DNA of 16,966 bases from Thermocladium sp. (GTDB taxonomy: Archaea; Thermoproteota; Thermoprotei; Thermoproteales; Thermocladiaceae), in NCBI GenBank assembly GCA_023269935.1, contig JAGDXC010000008.1, forward strand, positions 1 through 16,966. Reading direction: 5' to 3'. The translations under genes and the position numbers were made by a program. Within the stretch, counting starts at the first letter, position 1, and each line of letters starts with the position of its first letter. Below, one piece after another: positions 14,025 to 16,966 of the stretch. The notes below the pieces were generated by a model, which saw nothing but the letters and a program-made list of their open reading frames with translations, did no database searches and had not been told where the DNA came from.

Positions 14025-14228
14025 GATTTCAGCCAGATTATAAGAAAAGGTAAATCGCCTTTTAGGTATTATAATTTTAATTAACTAGAAAGTTGTTTAA
14101 ATCACTCGATTTCGGCTAGTGTATCATTATAGGGATCCCATATTTCGGGAATTGGTTATAATGTACTGGTCATGTTGGGATATCAGTTCAGAGAAAGGTT
14201 TTAAAGGGGAAGCAATAGTAAGATGCCA
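14025..14228. other. Spacer before the TFS-like gene
   Basis: No ORF with a plausible product. TATA-like TTGTTTAAATC (14092-14102) has no gene at leaderless distance. GGTTTTAAAGG (14198-14208) is the promoter of the downstream zinc-ribbon gene, centred ~26 bases before ATG 14229. Confidence 0.4.
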
Positions 14229-14519
14229 ATGAGATTTTGTCCCAGATGTGGTACGCTAATGATGCCTGTTAAGGGTAAGAATGGAAAACAATTGCTGAAG
14301 TGCCCTAAGTGTGGTTATGAGGAGGAGATCGATGCTAAAGCCAAGTCGGCATATGTTCAGAAAAAAGAGATAAGCGAGGATAAGCATAGAAAGATAGCCG
14401 TTGTAGAGGAAGAGAAAGAGAATTTAACTGATGAAGAGAAGGAGATGATAGAGGACTACCAGAAGCAATTGCTCGAGAATCTATATGAGGATGAACGCGG
14501 CGGAGAAGCCGAGGATTAA
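14229..14519 (+). CDS. TFS/RPA12-like single zinc-ribbon protein lacking the C-terminal cleavage domain
   Basis: A 96-residue protein. The N-terminal zinc ribbon [16 protein letters not shown]...[10 protein letters not shown] has four ligands, C4, C7, C25 and C28, and matches the N-terminal domain of archaeal transcription factor S (RpoM/TFS), a TFIIS/Rpb9 relative that binds RNA polymerase. The linker [10 protein letters not shown] also resembles TFS. Where TFS continues with a second ribbon holding the Asp-Glu transcript-cleavage dipeptide, this protein ends in an acidic helix ([19 protein letters not shown]) and a GGEAED tail. It therefore should not stimulate transcript cleavage; it might be a polymerase-binding paralogue. 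No frameshift is evident downstream. ATG 14229 is preferred over ATG 14223 because it gives the family start M-R-F-C-P and lies ~26 bases after the TATA-like GGTTTTAAAGG. Confidence 0.82.
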   Translation: MRFCPRCGTLMMPVKGKNGKQLLKCPKCGYEEEIDAKAKSAYVQKKEISEDKHRKIAVVEEEKENLTDEEKEMIEDYQKQLLENLYEDERGGEAED

Positions 14520-14636
14520 TTGCTTTTAAAATTCAAGAGGGGACATGTAGTTGCTGATCTCTTCTCTGCCTGTCAAGGCGAGGCTTGCTAGTTCCTGGAA
14601 TAATATTTAAGGCAATGCGATATGAGGTGAATTGCA
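14520..14636 (+). promoter_or_regulatory. Spacer with ABCE1 promoter and a second, orphan TATA-like box
   Basis: TAATATTTAAG (14601-14611) lies ~31 bases before the ABCE1 ATG at 14637. GAGGTGA (14624-14630), a near-perfect Shine-Dalgarno, sits six bases before that ATG. A separate CTTTTAAAAT (14523-14532) just after the zinc-ribbon stop would start a transcript near 14555 with no clear ORF. Confidence 0.45.
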
Positions 14637-16442
14637 ATGAGTAGAATAGCAGTGGTGGATAATGATAGATGTCAACCCAAGAAGTGCACCCAGGAATGTA
14701 TTCGGTTCTGCCCATTAGTTAGAACGGGGAAGAGAGCCATTTATTTTGACGAAGAAATAAAGAAACCCATTATAACTGACCTGTGCACTGCATGTGGCAT
14801 ATGTATAAAGAAGTGCCCCTTCGACGCAATAACGATAATAAATACGCCCGCTGAGCTCGAAGGGGAATGTATTCATCAATATGGGCCAAGCGGCTTTAAA
14901 TTGTTTAGATTGCCCCTATTAAGGCCTGGAAAGGTTATAGGAATAATAGGCCAGAATGCGTTGGGTAAAACAACCATTGCAAAGATATTAAGTGGAGAGA
15001 TAAAGCCTAATCTTTGTTCAAGTAATTCCAGTGAGGCTGCTATTATTCAGTACTTTAAAGGAACTGAGATGCAGTCATACATGGAGAAGCTTTATGGTAA
15101 GGGACTTAAGGTAGTTCATAAAACCCAATACATAGAGACCATTCCAATATATGTCAAGGGCAGGGTCAAGGAGGTTCTTGCCAGAATCAGGAATGATGAA
15201 TCGGCTTTGAATCAAGTAATGAATAAATTGAATTTGCTTCACTTGGGGGATAGGCTTCTCTCTGAGTTGAGTGGTGGTGAGTTGCAGAGGGTTGCTATAG
15301 CGGCTGCTTTGCTTCGTCAGGCCGACGTGTATGTATTCGATGAACCAACAACTCACTTAGATATAGTGGAGCGATTCAGGGTAGCTAACGCTATACGGGA
15401 GCTAGCGGGAGAGGGCCGCTATGTATTGGTAATAGATCATGACCTAGCAATAATGGATTACCTATCCGATCTAGTTGTAATTCTATATGGGAAACCCGGG
15501 GCCTATGGCATATCATCTCATGTCAAGAGCGTTAAGGACGGCATAAATGAGTATCTCAAGGGTTACTTAGTTGATGAGAATATGTTGATAAGAAAGGAGC
15601 CTGTTAAGTTCAGTATTAATCCGCCGTCGAGGGAAGTCAAGGAGGACAAGATATTAATAGAATGGACACAGCTCAAGAAGCAAGTGGGATCATTTGAGTT
15701 AAACATAATGCCCGGCAAAGCGTTTAGGGGGGAAGTCATTGGAATAATTGGACCCAATGGAATAGGCAAGAGCACATTTGCTAAGATCCTGGCCGGCGAG
15801 CTTGATCCTGATGAAGGCACCGTAGTGCCATATGGCAATGTAACAATGAGTTACAAGCCGCAATACGTCAGCGACATAGCAATGAAGCTAAGCGACGTCA
15901 CTGTGAGTAGCTACATATCTAAGGTAGCGGGCGCCGATTACCAGTCTAACATTCATTGGCCGGATTTAGCTAATGGATTAACGTTGATCCCATTAATGGA
16001 TAGGCTTCTCTCTGAGTTGAGTGGTGGTGAGTTGCAGAGGGTTGCTATAGCGGCTGCTTTGCTTCGTCAGGCCGACGTGTATGTATTCGATGAACCCATG
16101 GCTTACCTTGATGTGGAGCAAAGAATGAAGATAGCTCACGTGCTGCTAAAGACAATAACTGAGAAGGAGTCATTGGCCTTTGTTGTGGAGCACGACATAA
16201 CCATGATGGATAGAGTAAGTACTGCAGCCATGGTATTTCATGGAGAACCTGGAAAAAGCGGAGTAGCAGAGGCTCCCGCTGATTTAAGGACTAGCATGAA
16301 TGCCTTTTTGAAGATGCAGGACATGACTTTTAGAAGAGATTCCAGCACTGGTAGACCGCGCTTCAATAAGAAGGGTTCAGTACTAGATAGAGCCCAAAGA
16401 GATATGGGCGAGTATTATTACTTTATTGAGAGAGGCCAATGA
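14637..16442 (+). CDS. abcE1: ABCE1/Rli1 ribosome-recycling ATPase
   Basis: A 601-residue ABCE1, the twin-ATPase that splits ribosomes into subunits after termination. The N-terminal Fe-S domain has eight cysteines, C12, C17, C21, C25 and C50, C53, C56, C60, for two [4Fe-4S] clusters. NBD1 has Walker A GQNALGKTT (~107-115), signature LSGGELQR, Walker B/D-loop VYVFDEPTTHLD and H-loop VIDHD. NBD2 has GPNGIGKST (~371-379), LSGGELQR, VYVFDEPMAYLDVEQR and VVEHD. The C-terminal segment (STGRPRFNKKGSVLDRAQRD) is typical. The length is normal. Odd feature: codons 205-236 of NBD1 and 455-486 of NBD2 are identical base for base (99 bp), encoding the same signature-to-Walker B segment, while surrounding parts are well diverged. 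A GAGGTGA ribosome site six bases before the ATG fixes the start. Confidence 0.97.
   Translation: MSRIAVVDNDRCQPKKCTQECIRFCPLVRTGKRAIYFDEEIKKPIITDLCTACGICIKKCPFDAITIINTPAELEGECIHQYGPSGFKLFRLPLLRPGKVIGIIGQNALGKTTIAKILSGEIKPNLCSSNSSEAAIIQYFKGTEMQSYMEKLYGKGLKVVHKTQYIETIPIYVKGRVKEVLARIRNDESALNQVMNKLNLLHLGDRLLSELSGGELQRVAIAAALLRQADVYVFDEPTTHLDIVERFRVANAIRELAGEGRYVLVIDHDLAIMDYLSDLVVILYGKPGAYGISSHVKSVKDGINEYLKGYLVDENMLIRKEPVKFSINPPSREVKEDKILIEWTQLKKQVGSFELNIMPGKAFRGEVIGIIGPNGIGKSTFAKILAGELDPDEGTVVPYGNVTMSYKPQYVSDIAMKLSDVTVSSYISKVAGADYQSNIHWPDLANGLTLIPLMDRLLSELSGGELQRVAIAAALLRQADVYVFDEPMAYLDVEQRMKIAHVLLKTITEKESLAFVVEHDITMMDRVSTAAMVFHGEPGKSGVAEAPADLRTSMNAFLKMQDMTFRRDSSTGRPRFNKKGSVLDRAQRDMGEYYYFIERGQ
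15248..15346 (+). repeat. 99-bp perfect direct repeat, copy 1 (ABCE1 NBD1)
   Basis: This stretch, from the codon for Asp205 to the Pro after the Walker B Asp-Glu, is identical to 15998-16096. The copies are 750 bases apart and in the same codon phase. The match ends abruptly on both sides (G versus T on the left, A versus C on the right). Confidence 0.97.
15998..16096 (+). repeat. 99-bp perfect direct repeat, copy 2 (ABCE1 NBD2)
   Basis: Second copy of the repeat, covering Asp455 to Pro487 of ABCE1. It encodes the LSGGELQR signature through VYVFDEP exactly as in NBD1, including all synonymous positions. Confidence 0.97.
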
Positions 16443-16537
16443 TAACGGAACGGTAAATTCATTCTTTAGGCCTCCAGCGAAGTATAGTTTTGGGTTCTGT
16501 GGAAAACAATATTTAGTCCTATGTATGGTGGTTGCTT

Positions 16538-16906
16538 ATGCCTACAAGCGATGAATTACTTGGGTACTTGCTCGGCGTAATTGATCAAATGGATAAGGAC
16601 GAACTAAAGTTAACTCTACAGGAAGCTACATCTTGCATTCTATGCGCATTATATGGCGTTTCCTCCAACGTAACTCATGAGACGCGTCCAATAAATGGAG
16701 TGGTTGATTTGGTGAAGGCCCTTAATGATCCCTATGTTAGAAAGGGCCTTGGATTATTAATAAATCTGGTTAGGAGCCTGGGCAAATGTCTAGATACAGC
16801 TGAGAAAATACGAAATGCTTCAAATGGTGCATGTCCGGTAGATACTCCATGCTTTGTATTGGCTTATCTCGATAAAAATAATGGGAACGACGGTGGAAAA
16901 ACTTAA
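16538..16906 (+). CDS. DUF1641-family protein, cysteine-containing
   Basis: A 122-residue helical protein. The central GVVDLVKALNDPYVRKGLG and LLINLVRSLGKCLD match the DUF1641 pattern ('G...LLRAL.DPDVQRGLGFLL..'). In archaea this family is often encoded beside sulfide:quinone oxidoreductase-type flavoproteins (from memory). Here such a gene starts 26 bases downstream, in keeping with that pairing. Its biochemical role is not established. Five cysteines are present: Cys33 and Cys36 (CILC), one in GKCL, and two in ACPVDTPC. They might bind metal or form disulfides. Start: a TTG-led extension (16532) is open, but ATG 16538 is ~26 bases after a TATA-like CAATATTTAG (16508-16517), so I use it. Confidence 0.75.
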   Translation: MPTSDELLGYLLGVIDQMDKDELKLTLQEATSCILCALYGVSSNVTHETRPINGVVDLVKALNDPYVRKGLGLLINLVRSLGKCLDTAEKIRNASNGACPVDTPCFVLAYLDKNNGNDGGKT

Positions 16907-16911
16907 AATAA
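16902..16911 (+). promoter_or_regulatory. TATA-like box of the flavoprotein gene
   Basis: ACTTAAAATAA overlaps the TAA stop of the DUF1641 gene and is centred ~26 bases before ATG 16933. The flavoprotein gene may thus be transcribed separately as well as by read-through. Confidence 0.4.
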
Positions 16912-16932
16912 ACATTTTTTGTAAAGTGATTC

Positions 16933-16966
16933 ATGGCTAAGAAAATCCTCGTCCTGGGCGGCGGCG
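16933..16966 (+). CDS. Start of a FAD/NAD-linked oxidoreductase, probably sulfide:quinone oxidoreductase or type II NADH dehydrogenase (cut by window edge)
   Basis: Only eleven codons are visible: MAKKILVLGGG plus one base. A hydrophobic strand followed at once by glycines is the start of a Rossmann dinucleotide-binding loop (GxGxxG) as in N-terminal FAD domains of the disulfide reductase superfamily. The preceding DUF1641 gene points to a sulfide:quinone oxidoreductase or NDH-2-like enzyme, but the visible sequence cannot distinguish them. Confidence 0.6.
   Translation, partial: MAKKILVLGGG

Noticed and set aside
15248..16096. 99-bp repeat as an assembly artefact or insertion
   Set aside because: Both copies encode the correct ABCE1 segment at the correct place in each domain, with unique flanks and no length change, so a mis-join or inserted element is unlikely.

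Overview
The window looks like chromosomal DNA of a hyperthermophilic or thermoacidophilic crenarchaeon, most likely of the order Thermoproteales (relatives of Caldivirga, Vulcanisaeta or Thermocladium). Four lines of evidence support this: archaeal-type core proteins (Cdc48, L19e, L18, ABCE1, a TFS-like zinc ribbon); a TATA-like box about 24-27 bases upstream of nearly every first gene, implying mostly leaderless mRNAs; GGTGA/GAGGTGA Shine-Dalgarno sites at a few genes; and a very short RNase P RNA like the reduced form known from Pyrobaculum, Caldivirga and Vulcanisaeta. The species assignment is inference.

Layout. 1-584: 5' part of a Cdc48/p97 AAA ATPase (minus), diverging from a doubtful small ORF. 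874-1611: a DPPF-type RNA/DNA methyltransferase (minus). 1746-3418: an overlapping pair encoding the cobalamin-binding subunit of methylmalonyl-CoA mutase and a MeaB-type GTPase fused to methylmalonyl-CoA epimerase. 3446-4515: ribosomal proteins L19e and L18. 4512-5456: a zinc-dependent MDR dehydrogenase resembling archaeal acryloyl-CoA reductase (minus). 5494-5828: an RNA locus on the minus strand with a C/D box guide sRNA just upstream of RNase P RNA, each with its own TATA box. 6192-6608: a two-helix membrane protein. 6662-8524: a secreted, membrane-anchored Lon-type serine protease (minus). 8666-9193: Hsp20. 9294-9929: pyroglutamyl peptidase. 9990-10475: an unknown helical protein. 10483-12504: a large cell-surface protein (minus). 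12629-13453: SurE (minus). 13454-13925: mostly non-coding, with a probable decayed transposon tail. 13926-14024: a 32-residue, extremely acidic, aromatic-studded microprotein. 14229-14519: a TFS-like single zinc ribbon. 14637-16442: ABCE1 ribosome-recycling ATPase. 16538-16966: a DUF1641 protein followed by the start of a flavin disulfide-type oxidoreductase.

Themes. Information processing dominates: protein unfolding, two ribosomal proteins, RNase P, a 2'-O-methylation guide, a transcription zinc ribbon and ribosome recycling. A second theme is propionyl-/methylmalonyl-CoA metabolism: mutase B12 subunit, its GTPase chaperone fused to the epimerase, and a possible acryloyl-CoA reductase that would supply propionyl-CoA. 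A third is the cell envelope and protein quality control: surface protein, secreted Lon-type protease, Hsp20, peptidase. I see no tRNA, CRISPR array, prophage or intact insertion sequence.

The observations most worth following up are: a 99-bp perfectly identical repeat between the two ABC domains of ABCE1 (recent intragenic gene conversion), the acidic microprotein, the compact RNase P RNA with its neighbouring guide RNA, the MeaB-epimerase fusion, and the TFS-like protein that lacks the cleavage-stimulating domain.
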